This document shows, one piece after another, positions 20,404 to 31,838 of a DNA stretch of 64,000 nucleotides (its first letter is position 1; each line of letters starts with the position of its first letter). Position numbers and translations under genes: made by a program. This DNA is from Sanghuangporus weigelae (taxonomy: Eukaryota > Basidiomycota > Agaricomycetes > Hymenochaetales > Hymenochaetaceae): assembly GCA_033182465.1 (NCBI GenBank), contig CP137323.1:930001-994000 (forward strand), written 5' to 3'. The notes below the pieces were generated by a model. It was not told the DNA's origin and did not search any database. It worked only from the letters and a program-made list of their open reading frames with translations.

Positions 20404-22329
20404 CTATGGGTTTAATATTCCCGTCTGGCTGCTGATGAGATCCACCACACATGTCCCTCGTACGGGTACATACTGCTTCGTGATCACTTTGATCGTTTCT
20501 TGGGCGACAAGACCACCAAGGAAAGCAGCCGTATTGGGAAGATCGGCTGTCGGGGCACGAGCGCTGTGAACAAATAAGAAACATATCGAAATGATGAATC
20601 AAGCGAACATACACCTCGCCTACGGCTATGGCAATATCCTCCGGAAGATCTGTTCCCCTGGGAAGACTCGACTGAATATATGCCCTCAACTGTTCAGTGG
20701 TCGGCTCCTGTTTGTTCGGATTCTTCGCAAGGAAGTGCGAGACTGCTGACAATGCCAGGTGCGTGGCCGCCATTTTTGTCGATTCTTCCGACGAAAGCAA
20801 CCTTGCTTCGTAGACTGTCAATAAAGCTGTATAATGGCTGTCAGATTTAGCCTACCAATCGTCTCAGGATTTTCGTCAAGCGCGCTCCATCTGTGTCCTC
20901 GCACGATTTTGAGGCCGTGGGAATTGCGAATGAACTCATCAACCATGGTAGGGTCTATCTGTATGACTCGATCCTTGAGAATGTCTTTGAATCGAGCCTT
21001 TTCTTCCTCCGCATGCGCTTTATATAGTTTCTGGAGATGTACATAGCTTTTCGTATCGGCTTTCATGTCCGGTAGGTTTGCCGAAAGGGGAACCGTATAG
21101 GGTGGCTGCTCTGTGAACGTCTTTAACGCTGCAAGTAAATGGAAAAACGGAGGGGATGTAGGAGTGAGGTCCTCGAGAGCAGAATCTTCAAAGAGCTGTG
21201 CGATGTCGAAGGGGACTTTTGTTTCAGTCCAAGCACGGTATGCCTGGGCAAAGGCTTCATCGAAGTTCTCCTCATCAAGTTTCCTCTTCATGGCAAGTAT
21301 AGAATTTTTAAACGCGGTCCGGTCCGCCGAGCTTTTAGGTGGCTGCCCATCGTGCTGTATTTCTACTAGTCAGACAGAAAACGAGCTCCGAAAGTCGACA
21401 CTCACCGACTGCTTCCATATGTCAAGAGCACGGACGAGGATAACGGCATACGGAATATGTCCGTGGTCTGTGATATCCATCGCCTCGAAGTCGAGTGATC
21501 GTGCATACTCAAGCAAAGCAGGGAAAGGCTTGTCTAGGCGTAATGATGGAGCAGTATCAGGATGAGAATCTATGACAGCGTGCTCATGAATTTGGATATG
21601 AAACTCCGCGAGGAAGCCGGCAGACCGAATAGTGATCAGTGGAGGGAATGTCGGGTCTGTCCAGAGAAGTTTTGAAAGAGGAACAAGAAGAGTTTCCGAA
21701 AGATTGTGGGCAATGACGAGATTGTACGATGCAAGATAATCTGCATCTACAAGTCTGCTCGAAAGATCCTGGGAGTTATTTGACAAAAAGATAGAGCATT
21801 TCCTCGAAGAGAAAAGTGATACTACGCACGCTCGTATCCGCGAGGCCATCGACGCTCTCATTGAGTTCTCTCAACAGGCGAACGGCTTCTTGGGCTCGGC
21901 TTTTATCAACACTATCTAGACCTTCAAAGAAGAAGTTATTCCCTGCATCTTCCTTGGAGACACAATCTGGGTCCAGGATAGTAAAATGGCCAACTCCAGG
22001 CAGGACGAGGTTCTTTAGCATAGACGTAGATGTGGCGGATGCTGAGATTACGAGGATGCGGGCAGATTCGAGTGCACTCTGTCCGGAGGCCGCCCAGAGC
22101 CTGAAAGTATGCGATTAAAGAGTATCCTGAGGCAGTTGAGACCAATAATGCTCACCGAAGCTGACGATCGTATCGACGAGTCTTGCTATCTGGCGGGCCA
22201 GACGTCGACCTGTGAGGATTGAACAGCATTGGATTAGAAATGAATTAGCAGACTATATGCGCACGAATGTGCATACTGGGACGTTCCGATGGCCGTCGTC
22301 GCTGATTCGATGTCCTGGGAGTCAGTCAT
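20404..22329 (-). CDS. ULA1: NEDD8-activating enzyme E1 regulatory subunit (ULA1/APPBP1)
   Basis: This is the regulatory half of the heterodimeric E1 that adenylates NEDD8/Rub1 with UBA3, starting cullin neddylation. The start is the ATG at 22329; exon 1 ends at 22277. Exon 2 is 22209-22156 and exon 3 starts at 22100. Joined, they give the family signature RRYDRQLRLWAASGQ. A ThiF/Rossmann segment follows (LVLPGVGHFTILDPD), then EDAGNNFF. A middle exon (21354 onward after acceptor CAG) carries the usual HDGQPPKSSAD and KRKLDEENFDEAFAQAYRAW region. The C-terminal exons contain AAFLGGLVAQETIKVITKQY and end SSQTGILNP at the stop 20404-20406. All introns are short and canonical and no lesion is visible. 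It shares a 179-bp head-to-head promoter region with PSF1. Confidence 0.95.
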
Positions 22330-22508
22330 TGCGGTCATCGCGCCAATCGCTGTAGTCGTCGTCGATGACAGAGCCAGAAATGTGGCGGGGTTGTCAATGG
22401 CCTCACGGGATGTGACGAGTCGTGGATCGTGATCTGTCACCGTCACCAATTCAAAGACGCTTCGACGTCACGGTGTCGTGCTCAGTCGCAGTCGAGCACC
22501 TCAGCACC
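22330..22508. promoter_or_regulatory. Head-to-head promoter region of ULA1 and PSF1
   Basis: Only 179 bp lie between the two start codons, so both genes must share or overlap regulatory DNA. No TATA box is clear. GTCGTCGTCGATGAC and GACGTCACGG (a CRE-like TGACGT on one strand, near 22463-22470) are visible. The regulatory role is inferred from spacing. Confidence 0.5.
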
Positions 22509-23132
22509 ATGTCTGTCGACAGCAAGCAACTCGGAGACCTCGCAACGCAGCTCATCACGGAGTCGCGGCGATCAACAGCGACCGACACGCTCTTCAAGTA
22601 CAACGACACCCTCGTCCGGTTGCTTATTCGTGAACAGCGCGGGCTCGAAACGCTTGTCAACAATGCACTCGACTCCATGCCTGGAAACGCCGACCCCAGC
22701 CTTGTCCCACCATCGTTCTACATTCACCAGGCTACTATCGCGCGTAACAAAAGATGTCTGCTTGCTTACCACCAACACCGGATGAACTTTCTTAAATCCC
22801 TCTACTGGTCGATTGGCGCTGCACTTCCGCCCATCTTATCAAATCCTGCCATCAGAGCAAGTCTCGGCCCACACGAGGTGAACTTTTTGCGCGAGTATAA
22901 CGCGATGGTCGTCGATTATCGAGCAGACTTCACGGACGAGCTGGACATCACAAGCAGTATATTGAATCCTCCAAAAGACATACACATCCTTGTACGCGTC
23001 GTCCGAGACTGCGGAGTCATAGAGACGGAGCTGGGTGCTATTGATTTTCAGAAGGGGCAACGCTTTATGGTCCGAAGAGCTGACGTCGAGCATTTGCTTG
23101 TACAAGGTTATTTGGAAGAAATCAGCAGCTAA
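22509..23132 (+). CDS. PSF1: DNA replication complex GINS subunit PSF1
   Basis: PSF1 is part of the GINS heterotetramer that joins Cdc45 and Mcm2-7 in the replicative helicase. A single exon of 207 codons starts at ATG 22509 (MSVDSKQLGDLATQLITES), a typical length for the family. The N-terminal helical A domain contains CLLAYHQHRMNFLKSLYW, the conserved R-x-L-x-x-Y-H stretch. The short C-terminal B domain (VRVVRDCGVIETELGAIDF, then RRADVEHLLVQGYLEEI) is complete, whereas some PSF1 structures show it as flexible. An upstream GTG-initiated extension in the same frame is not credible. Confidence 0.93.
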   Translation: MSVDSKQLGDLATQLITESRRSTATDTLFKYNDTLVRLLIREQRGLETLVNNALDSMPGNADPSLVPPSFYIHQATIARNKRCLLAYHQHRMNFLKSLYWSIGAALPPILSNPAIRASLGPHEVNFLREYNAMVVDYRADFTDELDITSSILNPPKDIHILVRVVRDCGVIETELGAIDFQKGQRFMVRRADVEHLLVQGYLEEISS

Positions 23133-23249
23133 AACACGCGAATTTAACGAGCTACGAATAATACTTTGATTTGCTAATCACTCGCTTATGTAATCGCCCC
23201 GCATTTCTCTTCTCTCTTCGTCACATCGATATCATCTGTAAGGCCAGGG

Positions 23250-24436
23250 ATGCGTTCAGCAGCGATGTTGCGCTGCCCGCCGCCAGTGCGATGGCGAATA
23301 CGACTACTACGTCCGACCTGCGCAGCGACAAAACCTCACTCCCCGCGACATTTATCAACGGCAAATGCTCTTTTGCTTGCAACCGACGATCCTCCGTCCT
23401 CATCGTCCGCTTCTGCGGGGTCCAACCCGCCGCCGCCCCGCCATTTGCCTCCACCTAAGATGAAGGGCGAGGACGAGTATGTTTCCGACCGCGAATGGGA
23501 GCTGCGCACAGGTACGGTATGTCAATGTGTATTCGCTCCGCGCGTATTTACTTATATTCCAATAGTCCATTCATCTTCAGGCCTGTAACAACACTGACCA
23601 CACTGGCGCAATAGGACGCGCCATAGACGTCCTTCAGCAGACCCTCCCGACGTTCTTTAATACTGGGCTTGTCGCTACTAACTACCATCTGCCGCTGCAC
23701 ATACACAGTCTACTGGGTGCGACACATAAAGGCAAAGGACGCGCAGATGAACAAGAGTGCGAGACGTGTGATGAAGAGGGCATCTATACTAGGACAATCC
23801 GACTAGAATATACGCCACCCGTAGCTCTTCCTGCGCCTCTTCCGCGCATGCTCAGAGTAGAGGGTCTGTGGATGCCAAGCTCATCATAGTCTTCCGACCA
23901 GCTCGCTGACTTTCTCCCTGTTTCAGGCCTACCGCTCTACGTCGCCTCATCTGTCTTCCTACGCCATGGGATGCACGCCCTATATACCGACCTCGCTGTC
24001 GCTATCCGCAAAGTTCAGATACATTCTGGCAAGTCTCGAGTCTCTACCTCTTCTAATGCGGCACCTTCGCCGGTTGTGCCGAATGAAGCACGAGATTCCG
24101 AGGACAAACAGCGCGAGCGTGCAATCACGATTTCCTTGCTTGTCTCAGGAATAAGTCGTTTAGGCCTGAGCAAGGAGAGTGCCGAATGGGACGTGTGAGT
24201 GGCGCGCGCCCTAAATGATTTTCATACTTGCTTATATTTGATACAGAACTTCAACGTACACATTCAGTCCACGCACAGGTCGAATCAGCCTTCACACTGT
24301 AAATGCGATCCACCCGGCGCCGAGTGAAACGGTATATGCCGCTTTTCAAAGTGTAATGTCCACGCTTAGCTCCGGTTTCGGTGCAGGCGATCAAAAAGGC
24401 GCTTTGAACGTCGCTCGAAGCAAGACATCTCGTTAA
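23250..24436 (+). CDS. DUF2358-like protein (C6orf136 type), probably mitochondrial
   Basis: Four exons: 23250-23511, 23615-23863, 23927-24194 and 24247-24436, with splice sites that keep one frame. The N-terminus is Arg-rich and low in acidic residues (MLRCPPPVRWRIRLLR), like a mitochondrial targeting sequence. It is followed by a Pro/Ser linker. The core has the order seen in C6orf136/DUF2358 proteins: a helix (AIDVLQQTLPTFFNTGL), a strand-rich part ending MLRVEGLPLYVASSVFLRHG, and a final segment STYTFSPRTGRIHLHTVNAI that matches the family's T-Y-x-F-x-x-x-x-G-x-I pattern. The biochemical function of the family is not established. The assignment rests on pattern and order, not on a search. 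Confidence 0.6.
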
Positions 24437-24946
24437 TAAAATGCCCTGCAAGATTCACCTGCCTTGTGTCATCTCATCAATATGCCTTCTACTGCACAAG
24501 CCCTCTCACATCCCCACTCAGTGTTTCTGTAACGGGTACCAGTCCAAAATGATTAATCATATAATTCCTACCTGCGAGCAGCAGCACATGCGTATGCGAA
24601 GACACAAAGCAGACTTGTCCACCGCCTAAGAAATCCGAAACCGAAACAAAACAAGGTATATATGGCACGCAAGAAAATGAAATTACGACCGATGCCACAA
24701 CCTTAGAAAAAGCTAAAGAAATAGCTAATGAGGAAAGGTTGCTTGGCATCAAGCCAGCAGAGATAGGTAAGAAAGGAGCTTATAGGGTATGTAGCTGATG
24801 CGCATGTCATCGCAGGTGAGCATCATGGTGATGATACGTGAATGGGGAAGACTTGACGGTGATGGATGGGGATCAAGTGAGTGTGAGCGACAGATGCGAA
24901 TGCAAGAACGACGAGGTGCTATGCAAAAACTGTATGCCAAGTGTAT
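24437..24946. other. Convergent intergenic region, no gene seen
   Basis: About 510 bp lie between the 3' ends of the DUF2358-like gene and the LysM gene. Only short, unconvincing open frames are present. It must hold both 3' untranslated regions and polyadenylation signals, but no clear AATAAA pair could be assigned. Confidence 0.5.
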
Positions 24947-25629
24947 TTAGAGCTCGTCGCACCATGGAAGGTCCTCATCGTCCTCGTCATCTTGGGATAC
25001 GAAATTAGCAGTTTGCGTAGGGTTCGCGGCGGTGGCAGGGATGGTCGTCGCCGGGATACCGCTCGATGGGATGGGCGGGACGAGGACAGAGTCAGATACA
25101 CAAAGAACCTACAATAGAATAACGTTCGTCACGTCTCGCCATCAACATCCAACAGTGGAAGGCAAGGAATGGCTCACCTCTCCGATGTAAATGTTCGAGC
25201 ATGCGTCATCAATGTTCGGGTTATTCGTGTAGAGGGTGGTGATGTTGATACCATGCGCAGAGGCAAGTTGGTCACACGTATCTCCCACCTGGACAACGTA
25301 GGTCGTCTGGCAGTCTTCGCCGACAGTGCCAAGGCAGATGGAGCTACCGATGGCAAGGTTGCTGCAGGCCGAGTCGATAGTACCTGAGTTGACGGTGGCG
25401 AGCTGGTACGTCGATGCGTTGTTCGCAGCCGAGATGCTGTCACAAATATCACCCTCAACAACGGTGTATGTGCGTGCGCAGTCGGCTGCGAGTGCCGCTG
25501 AAGACGACAAGAGAACGCATTCGACCTCTGGTCACCGACGTCAAATTCTCACAAAAACTTGAGGAGCTTACTCTTGGCAAACAACGGAAGGGCTGTGACG
25601 GCAAAAGAGATAAGGAAGTGAGTGAACAT
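24947..25629 (-). CDS. Secreted protein with two LysM domains and an acidic C-terminus ending CDEL
   Basis: LysM domains bind chitin or related N-acetylglucosamine glycans; small secreted fungal LysM proteins often act as effectors or cell-wall proteins. Exon 1 (25629-25572) encodes a signal peptide (MFTHFLISFAVTALPLFAK). Exon 2 (25497-25178) encodes LysM 1 (TYTVVEGDICDSI to GSSICLG) and LysM 2 (TYVVQVGDTCDQLA to IYIGE). Exon 3 (25108-24947) finishes LysM 2 with VLCV, then adds a Pro/Ala/Thr-rich linker and the acidic tail DDEDDEDLPWCDEL. The cysteines sit in the spacing usual for fungal LysM pairs. The last four residues resemble an HDEL/KDEL retrieval signal, though the first is Cys. Total about 175 residues. 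Whether it is exported, wall-bound or ER-retained cannot be decided from sequence alone. Confidence 0.88.
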
Positions 25630-25887
25630 TGTTGTTGTTTATCTGTCGGGACGATGAGGAGACAGTAAAGAGAGTGAAGCTTGCAAAGGAGCGGCGGGCG
25701 AGCAGCGCTGAGATGAAGGACGAGACGAGAGAAGAGACAACAAGAAATGGTCGGGAGGCAGTATATAAGAATAATATCTATATATCACTTGGCACACTTC
25801 GGCAATATCTTTTTTCTCATCATTTATTCTTCATCCAATAAAATATATTCTAGAATACTTTCCTACAAAGCAACCGTTCCTCATGGG

Positions 25888-28800
25888 TCACGGTCGACTG
25901 CGCTGCACCTCAATGCTTTTCACAAGTCCCTCTCCAAGTCTCTGAATTTCTGCAAATATAGCTGTCTGGTTCAAAACAACTGTCCCTTTCGACTTCCGCT
26001 TCGAGTTCTCATCACTTTTCTGTAATATTAAGCAATATAAGTATCGGACCCTCGATACCAAAGATAGGGTCATAGCCGCTTACCGAAGGCATCGTCGAAT
26101 AATCAGCCAGTACGCGGAAAGGCCGCTCCTCGAACAAACTCGGATCCCAGACAGCGCCGATCACGCTTCCACCGTACGAGTCGAAGAAAAACTCAAGCGT
26201 ACCGCGATATATGCGCTGTGAGAAAATATAGTCATTAAGCAGGTCAGAGGCTTGTTCGTTTATGGATTCGCTCACTTTGAGGTCATTGAAGAATATCAAT
26301 GCAGGATCAAAACCAACTCGCAACGGCTCATCGTCCTCCGAAACACCTGCCGGAATATTCGCATATCTCCTTTCCGGTATATCTCCCGGATCCAGACTTT
26401 GATGCGCGCGACATAGCACTTCGGGTTTCAAGCGAATGCGAATGTCATAATCGCTGGTCGGATGAAGGAACAGTGACTAGAAGAAAAAAATTTTAGAAGA
26501 GCCCTAACATAAACGGACTAAAAGATAACGGGTCTTACTGACCTTGGATACAAACCCTTGCCTTTCATGTAATAGCGCGTACTCGAGACTCGCGCTTGCC
26601 AGCGCCTTTATCCTTCGCGCAACAACTGCGTCTGGACCCTCAGTTGTCCAGACGCGTCCCGAGCGGTCTGCACTTGTCGTAATAGTCCAGGTGCCATTTC
26701 CCGATCCTGCCTTTACACGCACAGCAGCAATCTCGCCTTCATTATCCGTATTATCGTCGGATTCGTACAGAGGAACAAAAAGCCCTGACTCCCAGGCCCA
26801 TTCTTTCAAAAACGTCAGAACACGGAAGAATCCAAGTTCTTTAGAACCCGGTACGTCTGCACGCGTCTTATCACCTTGTGATCCCGCTACTGAGTTTCCG
26901 AGAAACACATACGCGCAGAGAAGCTCGATAGTTTCGTCAGTCACGTGCCCAGCTAATATCCAGTGCGCAGAGAACCAACGCTTCACAAGTCGCACTGTAC
27001 CAGCGAAAGCCACAAATCGATGACACAAACTTGCCACCGCGCGATGATGCTTCGGTGTATGCAAGTAGCGCCTCGCATATATTTCGTACGCTTTTGATGC
27101 AAGCTGTCTGTCATTATGCTCATTCATTTTGACGTCTGAACTAGACGAAACACCATTCGGCATGCCGGGCCTCCTTTTATCAAGGATACGATTTAGCAAA
27201 GTCGCTTCGCGATCATGCCATATCCGTGCGGCGAATGCCCATCCTTCAGAAGTAACAATTTCCAGATAGGCGGTATCTAAGCTGCCCAGGGCCGCTTGCT
27301 GAGCGCAGGCGACGATATTGGCCCGCAAACCCGAGATCTTCGTCATCAATGCGTTTGCGATCTGCTCGAAGAACGCGAGTTTCATCTTCTGAATGGCAAC
27401 AAGCTCGTCCGGCCATCTTCCTGATCGTTCAAATTGTATGATGATCTCCATAACAGGGATGTAGCGCATCGTGGAACTCACCGACCCGGCGCTCTTCGGA
27501 GGGATAGGGATCGGGGTGAAGATGCCTGTATATCGCAAATCGCTAGAGACGGGACTAACATTGAGAACCGCCAACGGAATCTCCTCGTCAAGGCTCTTCA
27601 GTTGCCGAACCAAATTATCAAACGCCGTCATCGCGCTCTTAAAGCCCGGCTGCACGCCAGGCAAAACAACCTGCTGTGCAAATGCATCTGGCACACGGAG
27701 CAGATCATCGAAATCCTTCTGGAAGGTCCGAATATCTCGAATCGGATCCAACCGAAAATGTTGAGCGAGAATATGGCACACGATGTCGGCAGGTATACGT
27801 GAGCGAGCATCAACGCTTTTCACCTCCCATACAACACTCTCGACGATTCGACCGTCCTTGAAACGCCTCAGCTCCGCCTTGCTACCCCATAGGTCTCGGA
27901 ACTCGATGGCGTCCTTACTATCCTGCTCCGTTGCCGTAGGACCGTGATCAACCAGACGAAAAGCATTTTCCGCATTTAGAGTTAGTCCAAGGTGAACGGT
28001 AGAGAGAGCTGGAAGAGTATTTCCTTGAGGTAATGAACGAAGATCACGTGTTGGTACTAGGACGGCTATGGCATATACGCGATCCCCAAGAGCACGACGT
28101 AGGATGGAGCTCAGGGTGTGGATCATCAGAGAAGAAGGCGAGCCATGGTCAAGCATGTCAACGACATTGGACTTCCGCAAGGACGCTTTTCTCATGTCTA
28201 TTCTAAAGAGGGACGAGAGTAAATCAGTACCTATTCTTCACATTCCTTCGGAAGTATTGGCGTACCGTAACACTACGTCAAAGCGCGTCAAGAGTTGTCT
28301 TCGATCCCGAAGGAAAACTTCATCGAAGGGATCCACAGACGCTCCAATCGGGCTACTGTTAAGTGCGTTAAGAGTAACCTTAGCGTCTCGCCGGAGCTAT
28401 AGGAATTTTGCGTTAGCAAAGCAATAATGACACCTTTTGGAAAAATACACACGAGATCGAGCGAAGCCGCAGGGATACTTGCTAAGATATTGACGGAGCA
28501 ATTATCCACAAGCACCGCGGTTTGGCTCTCGTAAGTACCTGGAGAAAACTGACCGCAAATCAGATCAGTTCCTCAAACTATAATAGAGCATACCCTTGAA
28601 CCACCTTTCAAGAAAATTGGCTCGGAGCTGAAATCATGAGTTGCTGAACCGTGCTGTGAGGCAAAGATTAAAACGGGGAGATCGAGAAGTGCCTACCAAT
28701 GAACTCTAGCGCAGCCCTGAACAACTGATACGAGCTCAGACCTCGACCTACAGTTCGCCTTGAAGAGCTTTTGACTGCCTTCTGACCAAACGTCTCATCA

Positions 28801-30244
28801 CCGGAAAGTATCGCATGCATAATGGCCGTCCAGAAGTACCCTCTTGATTCAAAGCCAGCAACGACAACTTTATCCTTCGGGCCCGGACTATATCCACGCT
28901 GATTGGCCCAGACTCTCAGGAGGGCTAGAGCATCGCGAAGTGATGAAACCTCTTGCACAAGCTCGTGGGTCCGCAAAAGACGCTCGCGAGCTGATGCGCA
29001 CATTAGAAGATCGGAGTTATACATCGGAGTTGGTTGCGACAAAGTACTTGCATCGGGCTCGGAGAGTTTGACACGAAGATTACAATGCACTGGGGATAGA
29101 TGGTGTAATGACACGGGACTGGAAGACGGCAGAACAGGCAGGAGGCGCACATGTGCGTTCAGTTTTGAGAAATCGGTCGATGACTCATCTAAAAAGTGCG
29201 GCAACTTCTTAGACCAAGGCCGTTCTAGACAAAAAAGTGTACAAACCCTTTCGAGGAACTAATACGAGCGATATGAGCCGCGAATCGAACGGAGAGTCAT
29301 AGTAAACATCGACATGGAGTCTCTTGTCAGATCGAATAGCCGAAGCTAATGATGCAAGGTAATAAGCCCTTTTATGAAAGAATCGACAGTCCAGATAATC
29401 CTTTTCCAAAAAGAGGCTCTGCAGACAGCGGCACACTAAGGATAATGTTTATACGAGCGAAATGACATAGTAGTACGTACAGCGGGCATTTCTACGGCAA
29501 CATCAACCGTCCAGGAAGCACTACTCGGACTCTTTGCACCCGTCTTTGTTGCCCAGCTTCCGATAAGTACGATATCGCTCGGTTTTTCAAACGCGACTTT
29601 CCAAGCTGTCTCCTTAGACGGTTGAGGTGGGGGGTACGGTACTGCTATACCCTGCTTTGTCAAGTCTCTTGAAGCATCTAATGGATGCGAAGGAGAAGTC
29701 GGTGATAGGGACATGAGCGTTGCATACAAAAGGCGAAGAAATTCATCGAGAGGCCTTGTTCGTGATTCCTTCGGCCTGACATTCGGTAGAAGGGCATCAA
29801 TCTATGCGCAATGTCAATTTACATGACCGTGAGGTGACTTCTACGGAACACGCACAGCCAACTTGAATGTATTCGACTTATACAAGTCCGAAGCTTCTTT
29901 GATGCTGCGAAGTTCGTCGCGTGTGGGAGGCTTGTTGACATTATCACCGGCTCGACGAGTACCTGTGTCTTCAGTTATTGCCTCCTCCCCCGACGCTGTT
30001 CCTTCCCTATCCTCTTCATTTCCTTCCAAACTCTCGAATTCACCTACGCCCGATTCTTCAACTACAGACGCCGTCTCTTCAGCATCACTTCGCAAATTAA
30101 TAGGAGCATTTTTTCTCTGCAAGCACCTGGGATAAACAAAACAATGAAGAACTATGCCAAAGACGTGGTACCAACCTTCTTTCCATTAGACGCAGGTAAG
30201 GTTTGACTTTCCCTCCTTCTCTTCAACCTGAGATCCTGCGCCAT
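25888..30244 (-). CDS. UTP22: U3 snoRNP / UTP-C component UTP22 (NOL6/Nrap family)
   Basis: UTP22 acts in the nucleolus in the UTP-C module of the small-subunit processome, needed for 18S rRNA maturation. The ATG at 30244 opens a basic N-terminus (MAQDLRLKRRRE). An acidic linker follows, then the Nrap domains: SDIVLIGSWATKTG with VDVAVEMPA, a second segment (ARERLLRTHELVQEVSSL to GYSPGPKDKVVVAGFESRG), and a large exon with FRDLWGSKAELRRFKDGRIV and MTKISGLRANIVACAQ. The C-terminal part has YDPLGG-like FFFDSYGGSVIGAVWDP. The last intron uses donor GTAAGC; retaining it gives an early TGA. Removing it joins to an exon ending at 25888 with AIFAEIQRLGEGLVKSIEV. About ten introns. No lesion is seen. 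The E2 gene follows upstream on the same strand 236 bp away. Confidence 0.92.
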
Positions 30245-30480
30245 TCTTCTACAGGTTTCGGGCAAAAGGCTGCGAGTGAAAAGTTGGACTGAACTTGTGA
30301 AAAAAGTTGAGGAGTTCGAAAAACTCCTTCCTATATGTCAATCATTTCTCACGAAGTCTAAAAGCCAAACTTAATCGTTGAATTACATCTTGAATATCAC
30401 TGTCTAGAGTACCTCCAAAATATGCGTTACACGAGAAGTACAGCAAAAAGCTAACAGGTGCATTGTATGCAAATTGTACA

Positions 30481-31566
30481 CTAATCCTCGATAATAATAA
30501 CATCATCTGCAAGCATTCGTCTCCGGGAGGAAGCGGCCCCAACGGTTTCATTTGTGTCATCCGATCCACGTTTGCGCTTCGTTCCACCAGCCCGAGTTCG
30601 TGTGCTTGTTCTCTGGGGGGCCTGAGAAGTAACCTGTTGCCCTTCTAGATCGCTCAGATCTATTACTTCTCCATTTATATTAGTGATTTGACCAGCCTGC
30701 GATTGTCGAGCGTTGCGTCGCATTCGTCCATTTCCCTCGTTACGCGAAGTCGATGCCGATGCTCTGGCTTTACCCTTGCCATTAGGAAGTGCAACCGGTG
30801 TCTCTTTAGGCTTCTGAGCATACAGTCGTGTCCATTCCCGAGCAGTACTGTCATGTTTTGTTCGATTCCGGATATACTCGGATGCGATAGAAGGTACTGC
30901 ATGCTTTCATAAGACTTTCAATTCCGGAAGCAACATTCATGCATAGCCTTACCAAGAGGGTCCTCTGGAACAGGAACAGCACGCATGAGTATCGCATTTG
31001 ATTGAAATGAGAAATCATTACGTACTTGGGTTTGGATCTGTCAGTAACGACGAGAGGGAGAGGAGCACTTTGTAAAGCGAGAGAGCGGGAGACCAGTTCT
31101 GCTTGAGAATATCGATGCATATGCCTCCTCTATCGGAAACATTCATGTGGTATATTCTGAGCACAGCAGCGTATGGTGGTCAATAGAATGTCGAGAAGAA
31201 CATAGGTCAAAGGCAGAACCACTCTGCACGCTCACCGAGTCACAAAGGTAACTTTTGGAGCAGTGAAACTATAAGGAGCTGTAAATGAATGCACGAACGC
31301 GAGGGTCAAAGCATTGGCACTCACGGATAATCCGGTGCCAACTCAACTCTCAGATTAAATACGCCACTTTCGTAAGGACTCCCCTCCGGACCAGGGATGG
31401 ATGCCTGTGATCATTCCTGATGAACACCTTAAGCACAAGAGCGAAAGGAACGTGTTGAACATACCTTCCAGACGAACATATTATCTTCAGTCGGTTCCAG
31501 GGTCATGTCACCGAGATCTTCTTTCTCGAGGTCTTTTATTTCACGGTTAATCCGCTTTAATGTCAT
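30481..31566 (-). CDS. Ubiquitin-conjugating enzyme E2, UBE2E-like, with a basic C-terminal extension and SIM-like end
   Basis: E2 enzymes carry ubiquitin as a thioester from E1 to a substrate with an E3. The fold is complete across six exons: [51 protein letters not shown], then [17 protein letters not shown] with the catalytic Cys, and [19 protein letters not shown]. The position of the classical HPN reads HMN; UBE2E enzymes have HCN there, and the DPLV...SIA.EY..NR..HD block also fits UBE2E better than UBE2D. After the UBC fold about 100 residues extend the protein, with Lys/Arg-rich stretches (TKRKRGSDD) and a last segment ADDVIIIED resembling a SUMO-interacting motif. The start at 31566 gives MTLKRINRE; in-frame ATGs 6 and 12 bases upstream are possible. 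It is head-to-head with the channel gene. Confidence 0.9.
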
Positions 31567-31838
31567 CTGCATGCCCATTAGTCCGTGAACGAGCACATAC
31601 GCGGAAGCAACTCACAGCATTGGGAGCGGGGGCCATTATGGACGTGGTATGTATGCTTGCGCTTGCGGATGAGTGTGGATGGGATGGAGACAAGGATGTC
31701 CTTTCGCCTCTCACGGTCACGTTCGGATCTCCTTCATCACGTCCCAGTCACGTCCCAGTCACGTCCCGTCACATCGACCACACCTGCTTCAAGTTAACAT
31801 TAACATGTCACTAACATATCCGTCGACTCACAATATTA
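31567..31838. promoter_or_regulatory. Head-to-head promoter region of the E2 and CSC1-like genes
   Basis: The 272 bp between the two start codons contain three near-identical direct repeats of CACGTCCCAGT at about 31737-31770 (cacgtcccagt cacgtcccagt cacgtcccgt). Each carries an ACGTC core on alternating context. A direct repeat of this kind in a shared promoter is a plausible transcription-factor binding cluster. Confidence 0.55.

Noticed and set aside
26012-26060. UTP22 ending at the TGA near 26012
   Set aside because: Removing an intron with a GTAAGC donor and ATTACAG acceptor leads to a further exon with conserved-looking C-terminal sequence ending at 25888, so the earlier stop is intronic.
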